A stretch of DNA of 64,000 nucleotides from NCBI RefSeq assembly GCF_030813245.1, contig NZ_JAUSUA010000003.1:124001-188000 (forward strand). The letters are read 5' to 3'. The first letter of the stretch is position 1; the number at the start of each line of letters is the position of its first letter. The notes under the pieces were generated by a model. That model did not search any database. It saw nothing but the letters and a program-made list of their open reading frames with translations, and was not told the DNA's origin. Source of the stretch: Alkalicoccobacillus murimartini. Lineage in GTDB: Bacteria; Bacillota; Bacilli; Bacillales; Bacillaceae_D. Both the position numbers and the translations under genes were made by a program. Shown here one piece after another: positions 56,411-64,000 of the stretch.

Positions 56411-57064
56411 ATGAAAGTATTGTACAGTGCATTAATTTTAGTTGGTCTCACTATGACGGTTTATTTTGGTTATCAGTGGGTGAGTGGTACACAGGCAGCT
56501 GAGGATATAAGCCAAGATGAATTGCAAGCATTCGCATCGAACATACCAGAAGAAAAAGATGAAGAAGAGGTTTCCATGGATGAGGACGTAGTAGACGCTG
56601 ACCCCGAAGGTATGTCTCAGCCTGTTATGAGTGATGAGCTGGATTTATTTACGGTAGGTGCGGAAATGTCGAGGCTCATTATCCCAGAAATCGAAAAAAC
56701 ATATAAAACATATTGGGGAACAGACGATGCCACTTTAAAGCAAGGTGTTGGTATGTATGTTAGTAAATGGACAACCACACCTGATGAAAATCGTCACACG
56801 GTATTAAGTGGACATCGTGATACAGTTTTTTCTGAATTAGATGCTGTAGAGCGCGGTGATTTGCTTTATTTGGAATATGAAGGAAATCGGTATCAATACG
56901 AGGTAGATGATATCTGGATTACGGACGCGGAGGATCGGACGGTTATTGTTGATAAAGATGAGGCGACGTTAACCTTAACTACGTGCTATCCATTTGATTT
57001 TTTTGGTAGTGCTCCAGACCGCTATATTATTCAGTCCAAGCTCGTTGACGTTACCACATTGTAA
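56411..57064 (+). CDS. Class D sortase
   Basis: A 217-aa transpeptidase with an N-terminal membrane anchor and an acidic linker of about 50 residues. Catalytic triad His135 (LSGHRDTVF), Cys192 (TLTTCYPF) and Arg204 (APDRYII). The TLTTCYPF form and length point to class D. A perfect TATAAT stands at 56342-56347. No protein in the window carries a sorting signal, so its substrate is encoded elsewhere. A terminator separates it from the lipoprotein gene. Confidence 0.9.
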   Translation: MKVLYSALILVGLTMTVYFGYQWVSGTQAAEDISQDELQAFASNIPEEKDEEEVSMDEDVVDADPEGMSQPVMSDELDLFTVGAEMSRLIIPEIEKTYKTYWGTDDATLKQGVGMYVSKWTTTPDENRHTVLSGHRDTVFSELDAVERGDLLYLEYEGNRYQYEVDDIWITDAEDRTVIVDKDEATLTLTTCYPFDFFGSAPDRYIIQSKLVDVTTL

Positions 57065-57093
57065 ACGGAATCCTAAGGGATTTCGTTTTTTTT
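57063..57093 (+). terminator. Terminator after the sortase
   Basis: The stem AACGGAATCC / GGATTTCGTT is followed by TTTTTT. Confidence 0.85.
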
Positions 57094-57204
57094 GATTAAT
57101 TTCCCAATAACAAGATTAGAAAAAGCAGGAAAGGGTATCTAATACTTTGTAAATAAAGTAAATAAATGATGCGTCGTGAAAACGCAAAAAAAGGAGAGAC
57201 TGAT

Positions 57205-58614
57205 ATGAAAAAGTTTTTGGTAGGGTTTTTGGCAGTGAGCTTTTTAGTGGCTTGCAGCAGTGAAGATACCGGCGGTAATGAAGCAGAAGGAGAAGAACCA
57301 GCTGAAGAAGAACAAGAACCTGAAGAGGTTACAGCAGAATCTGTTCTTCAAAATGCGGAAGAAGCTCACAATGAGTTAACTACGGTAGAAGTGGCCGTTA
57401 AGGAAAGCAATCGTTTTGGAACAAATATAGAGGGTACTGTAGCTTATAATTTTACTGATAACATTACTTATTTTCAAAGTGAACGTGGAGATGAACAGTA
57501 TTATAAAGATGCTGAAGATGTAATGTTAATTCGCGATTATTCACCATACACAACTAATGAGGAACAATTTCAAGAGAGATATATAGAGAATAAAACAAAT
57601 GAACACAAAAATCCGTTTGCTTTCTACAAAGAATTTGATGAGGACTTTTTCGATAAGTTTGAACTAAGTGAACGAGAAGATATTTATGTGCTTACTTATA
57701 TAGGTGATCAAGAAGGTCAAGATTTAATTGCCATGGGTTATGGCGACCCCTTTATTTCTTACGATGTTCGTTCGGGTGGGAACGAACTGGAAGACGTGGA
57801 CACAGCTGATGTAACGGTAGAATCTTTACGGTTACATTTTGATATTGATAAAGAGACGTACCTTGTAAAAGGGTATGAGCTTAGATCTAACTTTGATGTC
57901 ATGGTTAATAATTATAATCAGTCTTATGAAGCGGATAACTCCTACATCTACACAGGTGCAAATGAAGAATTTACAGCAGAAAAGCCCGACAATGATGAAA
58001 TGGCAATTGGAAATTTAACGTACGATGAACAGCAACAATATGAGAAAGAGGCCTTTGATTATGTAGATGCTGTGATTCAAGCAAATATCTATCAAAATGT
58101 TGATGAGTATGTAGACCGAGCTCCAATTGGTTCTGAAGAAGAAAAAAGAGAAGAGGGAGAAAAAGAGCAGGAATCTTTCCTCATGGACTTTGCAATGGGT
58201 ATGGGTATTGGTTTGGGAGCAGATGAGCTAGGGATCAGTGAAGATAAAATTATTGAAATTTCAGAAGCGATGATGAATGGTTATGCTCAATCAGAGTATA
58301 TGATTGTAGATTCAAGTGCAATTGCTGAGGATACGTTTAATGTAACAATCAGTGTTCAAGGAATTAATCAGGCAGAAATCGAACGAGAGTTGGATTTGTT
58401 ACTGACAGAGAAATTAGTGAATGGTGATATAACGGAAGAATCTTCAGGCGATGACATTGCAGATTTAGTCATTGATTCGTTGGACACATTGTTTAGCGAA
58501 AGTACAAATCTAAACGAAGCAAGAGATGTCACCGTTGAAGTGAACCGTGCAGGTGGTGGGTATATCATCCTAGATGAACTGCAATATTTAAATGGTTTCG
58601 TTAGTCCATATTAA
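57205..58614 (+). CDS. Acidic lipoprotein (DUF6612/DUF5105-like)
   Basis: A 469-aa lipoprotein (lipobox FLVACSS). ATG 57205 follows AAAGGAGAG; an earlier in-frame ATG lacks a site. After a Glu-rich spacer, residues about 45-275 form a beta-rich LolA-like domain (AEEAHNELTTVEVAVKES), and the part from about 290 resembles DUF5105 (YVDAVIQANIYQN, YMIVDSSAIAEDTFNVTISV). Function is unknown; the layout suggests binding of a hydrophobic ligand near the membrane. Confidence 0.75.
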   Translation: MKKFLVGFLAVSFLVACSSEDTGGNEAEGEEPAEEEQEPEEVTAESVLQNAEEAHNELTTVEVAVKESNRFGTNIEGTVAYNFTDNITYFQSERGDEQYYKDAEDVMLIRDYSPYTTNEEQFQERYIENKTNEHKNPFAFYKEFDEDFFDKFELSEREDIYVLTYIGDQEGQDLIAMGYGDPFISYDVRSGGNELEDVDTADVTVESLRLHFDIDKETYLVKGYELRSNFDVMVNNYNQSYEADNSYIYTGANEEFTAEKPDNDEMAIGNLTYDEQQQYEKEAFDYVDAVIQANIYQNVDEYVDRAPIGSEEEKREEGEKEQESFLMDFAMGMGIGLGADELGISEDKIIEISEAMMNGYAQSEYMIVDSSAIAEDTFNVTISVQGINQAEIERELDLLLTEKLVNGDITEESSGDDIADLVIDSLDTLFSESTNLNEARDVTVEVNRAGGGYIILDELQYLNGFVSPY

Positions 58615-58629
58615 ATAAAAAAGGAAGAA

Positions 58630-58659
58630 AACAGCTTGCATGGCAGGCTGTTTTTTTAT
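58630..58659 (+). terminator. Terminator after the acidic lipoprotein
   Basis: The stem AACAGCTTGC / GCAGGCTGTT is followed by TTTTT. Confidence 0.82.
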
Positions 58660-58757
58660 GATATTGCACTTCACATTAATTTCCAGTAAGATGGAGTGAA
58701 TGAGAGGTTGAAACCTTTTTTTACCTTTAACGTACTTTGATAAAGGAGGTCATGAAC

Positions 58758-59009
58758 ATGAAGAAACTATTTATTTTTATGGGTAGCTTTTTGGTCCTGT
58801 ATATTCTAGTTGAATGGGTTTCAGGATTTGTTTTGACGGCAATGTATACTCCATCTATTATCCAAGGTGTGCAAACTGGAGGGTCGACTGTCACTCAATT
58901 TGGTATGAGCAATGGGTCTATTATCTTGCCCCTACTCTCGGCTGTAGGCGCTTATGCTATAGCAAACAAATTAGGTAACAATATTCGTTTTTCTAAAGTC
59001 GCTTCTTAA
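58758..59009 (+). CDS. Small two-helix membrane protein
   Basis: An 83-aa protein with two hydrophobic segments. ATG 58758 is at the right distance from AGGAGG; the ATG six bases earlier is too near to it. The first helix starts right at the N-terminus (KKLFIFMGSFLVLYILVEW). I do not recognise the family. A 32-codon membrane-protein ORF follows 28 bp later, probably in the same transcript. Confidence 0.65.
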   Translation: MKKLFIFMGSFLVLYILVEWVSGFVLTAMYTPSIIQGVQTGGSTVTQFGMSNGSIILPLLSAVGAYAIANKLGNNIRFSKVAS

Positions 59010-59037
59010 TGAATTTGAACTGGAGGAATGAATTAGT

Positions 59038-59136
59038 ATGGAGTACATGAATATCATGATTTTGTTAGGGTCTGGTCTTGCTATTCTTGCTCTGGTATCT
59101 GCCATTATTGGTTTTGTACTATTTAAAAATAAATAA
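59038..59136 (+). CDS. Very small single-helix membrane protein (32 aa)
   Basis: The ATG follows TGGAGG at a good distance and opens 32 codons: a short polar start (MEYMN), one hydrophobic stretch (IMILLGSGLAILALVSAIIG) and a basic end (FKNK). That is the normal form of a bacterial membrane small protein. A terminator follows directly, so it is the last gene of a two-gene unit with the 83-aa protein. Function unknown. Confidence 0.6.
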   Translation: MEYMNIMILLGSGLAILALVSAIIGFVLFKNK

Positions 59137-59140
59137 GCTG

Positions 59141-59175
59141 AAAACTGCCTGGCGATCGTGCTTGGCAGTTTTTAT
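59141..59175 (+). terminator. Terminator after the small-protein pair
   Basis: The stem AAAACTGCC / GGCAGTTTT continues into a T-rich tail. Confidence 0.85.
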
Positions 59176-59280
59176 TTCATTAAATATTAAATGAACGATA
59201 ACTCCCTTGAAAATAACTTGACTACTTGCATACAGGGCTGAAATTAGGGTACTGAGTTAGTAAGATTGTAGGTGTGGAGC

Positions 59281-60186
59281 ATGAAACAGAAGTCTATCTA
59301 TATTGAATTGCCGATCTATGCACCTCTAGAAGATGTCTGGAGAGCTACTCAAGATCCAAAGCTGCATCAGGCATGGGATCTAAGGTTTTCATCTATTACT
59401 TATCTACCTAGAATTGAAGGGCACCCACAATCTTTTTTGTACAAAACAAATATAGGTTTTGGGCTTAGTATCGCTGGATGGGGTGAAAGTATTGGATCTT
59501 TTCATTCAGAAGATGGCTCTAAGACTTCTTCCTTACGTTTTGGTACCGACCAAAAACGATCACTCATTCGAGAAGGTAGGGGCTACTGGAAGTATGACCA
59601 ACAGGGAGAGGGCACTGTATTTTTGACGCAGTATGATTACGATGTTCGGTATGGTTCTGTTGGACGAGCAATAGATCGGGTATTCTTTCGTCCGATGATA
59701 GGTTGGGCTACAGCATTAAGCTTTGATGTATTGAAGAGGTCACTTGAAAAGGGTGAAGCACCGAAATCACAGTATTTTCGTTTTTTTAGTAGTGCGCTTA
59801 TGTCTTTATTTTTTTGTTTTGTTTGGTTTTATCATGGCCTTATTCCAAAGTTAATTTTCCAGCATCCAGAAGAAGTATTTATGATAAAACGTGCTTTAGG
59901 TCTAAATGAAGAGTTAGCACGTAATGTTGTTCAACTAATTGGAGTAGGCGAATTATGTATTGCGGCAATCTGGTTGTTTTATCGAAAGAGAAGACATTTA
60001 TATCTGATTCAATTAATTATGTTTCCGTTATTAACACTTTCATCGATTGTACTCATTCCAGAATTAATTTCTGCGCCGTTTAATCCAATAACTTTCAATG
60101 GGGCGCTTTTTATATTATCAATCATTGGGTACTATTGTTCAAAAGACCTTCCTACAGCTAGAAGCTGTAAGCGTCAAAGGAGTTGA
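59281..60186 (+). CDS. SRPBCC domain fused to DoxX-like membrane part
   Basis: A 301-aa protein. ATG 59281 is preferred, with GGTGTGGAG just upstream. Residues 1-165 look like a START/SRPBCC ligand-binding domain (PLEDVWRATQDPKLHQAWD), and residues 165-300 hold about four membrane helices of DoxX-like type. The next two genes follow directly and one is again SRPBCC-like, so the group may handle a lipophilic ligand. Function unknown. Confidence 0.75.
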   Translation: MKQKSIYIELPIYAPLEDVWRATQDPKLHQAWDLRFSSITYLPRIEGHPQSFLYKTNIGFGLSIAGWGESIGSFHSEDGSKTSSLRFGTDQKRSLIREGRGYWKYDQQGEGTVFLTQYDYDVRYGSVGRAIDRVFFRPMIGWATALSFDVLKRSLEKGEAPKSQYFRFFSSALMSLFFCFVWFYHGLIPKLIFQHPEEVFMIKRALGLNEELARNVVQLIGVGELCIAAIWLFYRKRRHLYLIQLIMFPLLTLSSIVLIPELISAPFNPITFNGALFILSIIGYYCSKDLPTARSCKRQRS

Positions 60187-60189
60187 ATG

Positions 60190-60801
60190 ATGTCATTATC
60201 ATTATATAAGCAAATGCTCGGGGTGGATTTTGAGAAGTTACATCCTAAGCTTCAGGATCGCTATTCTTTTTCAGATAACAATGAATTTCTTGCTGATGGA
60301 GTCATGAGTGAGATTCAAAGCGGGAAAAAATGGCTGTATCCTCTCTTGTTATTAGGGACAAGACGGAAGTTTCTATTTCCCGAGAGTGGAAAGAACGTCC
60401 CTTTTGAAATAGTGAATCGATCTATTATTCGATCAGACGGTAAGGAAGAAGTGCAGTGGGAGCGATTATTTCACTTTCCAAATGCTACAAGACGTTTCCA
60501 CGCACGAATGACAGCTGATATCGAACGAGGTGTAGTAAAAGACTATTTAGGTGAGCCTAGCTTATTTTATTCTGACCTCATTTTTAATGTAACAGAACAA
60601 GGTAGTTTAACCATCCGTTCGGCCGCTCAACGCATTGTTGTAGGAGCGAAGGAAATCCCACTACCAGGATTTTTGCAGGGTATGGTTTTTGTAGAAGAAG
60701 CGTTCGATGATTTTAATGAGGAATTTACAATCAATGTTATGATTCGTAACCCTGTGGTTGGGCGCTTGATGTACTATGATGGAGTATTTAAAAAGAATTA
60801 A
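60190..60801 (+). CDS. DUF4166-family protein
   Basis: A 203-aa protein that fits DUF4166 (YKQMLGVDFEKLHPKLQDRYSF at the start and LPGFLQGMVFVEEAFDD near the end). Two adjacent ATGs exist; the second is at a better distance from AGGAG. It starts 3 bp after the SRPBCC-DoxX gene and is surely in the same operon. In other species DUF4166 is found fused to or next to saccharopine-reductase-like or DoxX-like proteins. Function unknown. Confidence 0.78.
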   Translation: MSLSLYKQMLGVDFEKLHPKLQDRYSFSDNNEFLADGVMSEIQSGKKWLYPLLLLGTRRKFLFPESGKNVPFEIVNRSIIRSDGKEEVQWERLFHFPNATRRFHARMTADIERGVVKDYLGEPSLFYSDLIFNVTEQGSLTIRSAAQRIVVGAKEIPLPGFLQGMVFVEEAFDDFNEEFTINVMIRNPVVGRLMYYDGVFKKN

Positions 60802-60818
60802 AACGAAGGAGTGTGCGG

Positions 60819-61295
60819 ATGTCTACTCAATCAGAAATCAAATTAACAATGAACCGTCATTTTAAGGCATCGCCAGAGAGTGTTTTTCAAACCTGGCTTA
60901 ACTCTGATCTCTTCAAAAATTGGTTATTCACTTTAGCTGAAACAAACAAAGTTGCTGTGAATGAACCCATTGAAGGGGGAACTTGGGAGATTGTTGACCA
61001 TAGGGATGGAGTAGATTATAGGGCAATTGGTAAGTATCTAGAGGTCAGTCCTCCCACGCGTCTAGTCTTCACATTTAAAATGCCTCAATTCAGTGAAGCA
61101 GAGGATGTCATTTCTGTAGAATTTGAATCTGAGAATGAAGGGTGCAAGATGACATTTATCCAAATGATTACGGTTCCTCATGAAGATGATTGGAATCATG
61201 AAGATATTGAGAAGGCAGTGAAAGAACATTATGATGGATCTGAGCATGGGTGGAATTTAATGTTTAAAGGATTACAACAAATAGTTGAGAAATAA
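60819..61295 (+). CDS. AHSA1/SRPBCC-family protein
   Basis: A 158-aa START-like fold protein. ATG 60819 has AAGGAG seven bases upstream. It shows the AHSA1 pattern (FKASPESVFQTWLNSDLFKNWLF, GKYLEVSPPTRLVFTF, GWNLMFKGLQQIV). It follows DUF4166 by 17 bp and completes a three-gene operon. Confidence 0.85.
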   Translation: MSTQSEIKLTMNRHFKASPESVFQTWLNSDLFKNWLFTLAETNKVAVNEPIEGGTWEIVDHRDGVDYRAIGKYLEVSPPTRLVFTFKMPQFSEAEDVISVEFESENEGCKMTFIQMITVPHEDDWNHEDIEKAVKEHYDGSEHGWNLMFKGLQQIVEK

Positions 61296-61471
61296 GCCAG
61301 AGTTTTCGGTGCGTGAGACGTATCGAAAATTTTTTTGTTCAAAATCTCAATAATGAGAATAAAGTAACCGTTATAAAAGAAGAATGAATAAGAGTAAACA
61401 AATTATTTGATTTCATTTGGGTATTTAGTCATAATAAATATGAATCATAAAAAGAAAGAAGATGAAGAAAA

Positions 61472-62257
61472 ATGAGTTCACGTTATGAAGGTAAGGTTGT
61501 TATTATTACAGGTGCAGGTTCTGGGTTAGGTCAATCTGCTGCACTAAAAATGGCTAAAGAAGGTGCAAAGCTTTCGTTAGTTGATTTGAATAGCGACTCT
61601 CTTGAAGCGACTAAAGCCTTAATTCTTGAAGTGACTCCACAAGCTGATGTTCTTTTAGTAACAGCTGATGTGTCAGATGAAGAGGCAGTAAAGAATTATG
61701 TTGATGGCACGGTAAAAACATTTGGTCGTATTGATGCGTTCTACAATAATGCTGGGATTGAAGGAAAGCAAGCTCCTTTAGCTGAGTATGATAGCAAAGT
61801 CTTTAATAAAGTAACAGATATAAATATTAACGGTGTATTCTATGGTATGAAGTATGTATTACCGATTATGAAAGAACAAGGCTCTGGTTCAGTATTGAAT
61901 GTAGCCTCTGTTGGTGGAATTCGTGCCATTATAAATCAAGCAGCCTATGTTGCAAGTAAGCATGCAGTAACTGGTTTAACTAAATCAGCAGCTGTAGATT
62001 ATGGACAATATGGCATTAGTGTCAATGCTATTGCGCCAGGTGTTATTCTAACGGCGATGGTAGAAGGCTCGTTCAAACAAATCGGTGGGGACAACTGGGA
62101 GCAAGCAATGGCTGACTTTGTCAGTGTGAACCCTAAGAAACGTTTTGGTAAGCCAGAAGAAGTAGCAAATGTCGTTGCCTTCCTACTTTCAGGAGAAGCA
62201 GAATTTGTGAATGGACAAGTCATTGCTATTGATGGCGGACAGTCTTCTAATTACTAA
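61472..62257 (+). CDS. Short-chain dehydrogenase/reductase
   Basis: A 261-aa classical SDR with TGAGSGLGQS, NNAGIEG, the catalytic Ser (NVASVGG) and YVASKH, ending in FVNGQVIAIDGGQSSNY, the C-terminus usual for glucose-1-dehydrogenase/FabG-like enzymes. It stands alone, with a terminator after it. Substrate unknown. Confidence 0.87.
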   Translation: MSSRYEGKVVIITGAGSGLGQSAALKMAKEGAKLSLVDLNSDSLEATKALILEVTPQADVLLVTADVSDEEAVKNYVDGTVKTFGRIDAFYNNAGIEGKQAPLAEYDSKVFNKVTDININGVFYGMKYVLPIMKEQGSGSVLNVASVGGIRAIINQAAYVASKHAVTGLTKSAAVDYGQYGISVNAIAPGVILTAMVEGSFKQIGGDNWEQAMADFVSVNPKKRFGKPEEVANVVAFLLSGEAEFVNGQVIAIDGGQSSNY

Positions 62258-62280
62258 GTAAAAAAGTGATACCACGTAAA

Positions 62281-62318
62281 AACAATCCACCTCAATATTG
62301 AGGTGGATTGTTTTTTGT
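62281..62318. terminator. Terminator after the SDR
   Basis: The palindrome AACAATCCACCTCAA / TTGAGGTGGATTGTT ends in TTTTTT. Confidence 0.9.
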
Positions 62319-62424
62319 TTTAGACTCAAGCGGATATAAAATTGTTAGGAAATGTTATTCGTTAGAATGGGATTAACACATCTTGATTACGTTTTAGGAT
62401 CAAGAAGTAAAGTGGACAACCATC

Positions 62425-63180
62425 TTATTTTATTTTAAAGCTCAAGAAACCATCATCAACAGGAATAGTCTGCCCATTCACGGCACTCGCTTCATCACTA
62501 AATAAAAAGGTTACGACACTGGCTACTTTTTCTGGCTTGATAAGTTCACCACGCATATGCTGTTCGGCAAGTGCGGCTTTCACCTCAGGTGCATCTCCAA
62601 GAATGGGGGTGTCAATAAATCCTGGTGCCACTCCCACGACTCGAATCCCATGTTCAGCTAGTTCAAGAGCAGCTGACTTTGACATCATCACAACGGCAGC
62701 TTTAGCGGCATTGTAATTAAAACTACCTGTTGCTGCAATGGATCCATAGATAGAAGCTGTATTCACGATTGTACCTTGGACACCCAGTTCAACCATTTTC
62801 TTGGCTCCATAATAAATGCCATAATAGACACTATGTTGATCGACATCAATTACTTTATGATAGGACTCAGGGTCCATTTCAAGCAGTGGCTTGACCAAGC
62901 CAATACCGGCATTGTTAAACAGGCCATTAAATGTTCCGAATGTATCAGCAGTCCAATCAATGAGGGTCTTCACATCATCTCCGTTGGATACGTCAATTTT
63001 GTAAGCTGCGGCTTTTCCAGAAATGCTTTCAACTTCTTCAAGCACGTGTTTCGCTGCTTCTTCGTTAAAGTCGGCAATAATTACAGTGGCACCTTTTCCT
63101 GATAATTGAAGAACCGTTTCTTTTCCAATCCCACTTGCTCCACCTTTCACAATAATGACCTTACCAGTTAAATCGGACAT
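62425..63180 (-). CDS. Short-chain dehydrogenase/reductase
   Basis: A 251-aa classical SDR on the minus strand: VKGGASGIGKE (with Gly in the first variable position), NNAGIGL, TASIYGS and the active-site YNAAKA. Its end (AVNGQTIPVDDGF) is FabG-like. It is a distant paralogue of the convergent SDR; two different enzymes face each other across a terminator. Confidence 0.86.
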   Translation of the reverse strand: MSDLTGKVIIVKGGASGIGKETVLQLSGKGATVIIADFNEEAAKHVLEEVESISGKAAAYKIDVSNGDDVKTLIDWTADTFGTFNGLFNNAGIGLVKPLLEMDPESYHKVIDVDQHSVYYGIYYGAKKMVELGVQGTIVNTASIYGSIAATGSFNYNAAKAAVVMMSKSAALELAEHGIRVVGVAPGFIDTPILGDAPEVKAALAEQHMRGELIKPEKVASVVTFLFSDEASAVNGQTIPVDDGFLSFKIK

Positions 63181-63274
63181 AACTCATCTCCTAAATATAC
63201 GTATTTCTTCCCATCTAGGTATGTCCTATAATAAAAAATATATGCTTAACTTACTTTGAAAAGGATGGATAACC

Positions 63275-63727
63275 ATGCTTATTAGGGAGCTTAAACAAAA
63301 CGAGGAGATTCCATGGACATTGCTTTTGGCTGCAGATCCGTCGAGAGAATTGGTCAAAAAATACGTAGCTCAAGGAGACAGCTTTGTCGCTGAACGAGAT
63401 GGAGAGATAGTAGGAGTGATTGTCTTACTTCCCATCACTCCAATGAAGCAAGAAATAATGAACATCGCTGTGGCGGAAGACGTTCAAGGTCAAGGGATAG
63501 GAAAACGACTCATTGAATATGTGTTAAAAGCAGCAGTGAAAAAGAATCTTCAAGTGGTTGAAGTAGGCACAGGTAATTCAAGCATGGCAGCCCTCAGTTT
63601 CTATCAAAAATGCGGCTTTCGTATGGATCGGATCGATCATAATTATTTTGTGCGAAACTATGATGAGAAAATTGAAGAGAATGGAATTTGGTGTAGGGAT
63701 ATGGTCAGGTTAGTGTATGAGGTGTAG
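63275..63727 (+). CDS. GNAT-family N-acetyltransferase
   Basis: A 150-aa acetyl-CoA-dependent transferase. The acetyl-CoA loop is EDVQGQGIGKRLIEYVL, followed by the late motif LSFYQKCGFRMDRIDHNYF. AAGGATGG precedes the ATG. Monocistronic; substrate unknown. Confidence 0.88.
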   Translation: MLIRELKQNEEIPWTLLLAADPSRELVKKYVAQGDSFVAERDGEIVGVIVLLPITPMKQEIMNIAVAEDVQGQGIGKRLIEYVLKAAVKKNLQVVEVGTGNSSMAALSFYQKCGFRMDRIDHNYFVRNYDEKIEENGIWCRDMVRLVYEV

Positions 63728-63740
63728 GGTTTAAAACATC

Positions 63741-63938
63741 TTATCTTTTTTTTCCGAACTTCATAATTAACACAGAGAGAAGTCCAAAGAAAAGCCCTAG
63801 AGTGACGGACCGTTCTATAACCTGATCGAATTCTGTCATAAGTGGGTACTTATTCAGGACATTTCTTATGAATTTGACCGTGAAATTAGCGATAAATGAA
63901 AGAAGTAGACAACCAACAAAGAGAGTAACATATTTCAA
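63741..63938 (-). CDS. Small membrane protein
   Basis: A 65-aa protein with two hydrophobic segments and a basic end (KFGKKR). I start at TTG 63938, which has AAAGGAG at a good distance; an ATG 39 bp earlier would place that site inside the gene. No family is recognised. Confidence 0.6.
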   Translation of the reverse strand: MKYVTLFVGCLLLSFIANFTVKFIRNVLNKYPLMTEFDQVIERSVTLGLFFGLLSVLIMKFGKKR

Positions 63939-64000
63939 TGAAATCACTCCTTTAGATAAATAATAGGATGGTAACATTAATTTTCACATGTCTAACGGAA

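Noticed and set aside
61300-61340. Terminator after the AHSA1 gene (TTTTCG / CGAAAA)
   Set aside because: The stem is only six pairs with a large loop; too weak to list as a terminator.

Overview
The window is a 64 kb stretch of chromosome from a low-GC, Gram-positive, Bacillus-like organism (family Bacillaceae). The evidence is strong purine-rich Shine-Dalgarno sites, GTG/TTG starts, T-box and S-box leaders, CcpA/LacI-type AAGCGCT operators, Fur boxes, and gene orders known from Bacillus (yclNOPQ, cydABCD, ypmRS, bdbDC, cadCA). Exported proteins are very rich in Asp/Glu, which suggests an alkaliphile or halotolerant species (inference). I see no rRNA, tRNA, CRISPR array, prophage or insertion sequence.

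Layout. 1-8.3 kb: arabinan/pectin side-chain use, with the end of an AraP-like permease, AraQ, a small membrane protein, GH43 and GH51 arabinosidases, then a second CUT1 sugar ABC transporter behind two identical operators. 9-14.5 kb: two SDR oxidoreductases, an exported PL9-type pectate lyase, and an AraC regulator divergent from an Atu4866-family protein. 14.7-26.5 kb: an iron island with a yclNOPQ-type siderophore importer, a besA-like esterase and a second FecCD-type importer, each behind a Fur box, with an acidic lipoprotein and an M42 peptidase between them. 26.6-36.8 kb: VOC protein, a lone PDH E1-alpha, ypmRS, aldo/keto reductase, an APH-like plus ANT(4')-like pair, a YtkA/cytochrome c/PepSY cluster and an S66 peptidase. 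37-48.3 kb: cydABCD, a DUF1349 protein, paiB, cadCA and bdbDC. 48.3-56.1 kb: a eukaryotic-like (type 2) ileS behind a T-box-like leader, an S-box-controlled MetE-like protein, a nucleotidyltransferase and a Gfo/Idh dehydrogenase. 56.4-64 kb: class D sortase, lipoprotein, two small membrane proteins, START-like proteins, two SDRs, GNAT and a small membrane protein.

The most unusual content is between genes. Seven intergenic regions (8.33-8.92, 21.32-21.47, 27.00-27.17, 33.20-33.37, 46.86-47.05, 51.86-52.23 and 54.67-54.88 kb) hold arrays of a short conserved word repeated every 20 or 21 bp (mean about 20.2-20.5) with non-conserved sequence between. Six use a word close to TTAYCAAGA; one uses TGCGCRRAAA with the same period. 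About 80 copies are visible. The period is near two helical turns and mixes 20 and 21, so the arrays are not coding; the words stay constant while the spacers vary. Six of the seven lie directly downstream of a gene read in the same direction as the word, or in the case of TGCGC as I have written it. I do not recognise a described family for these arrays and treat them as the main candidate for a new system.
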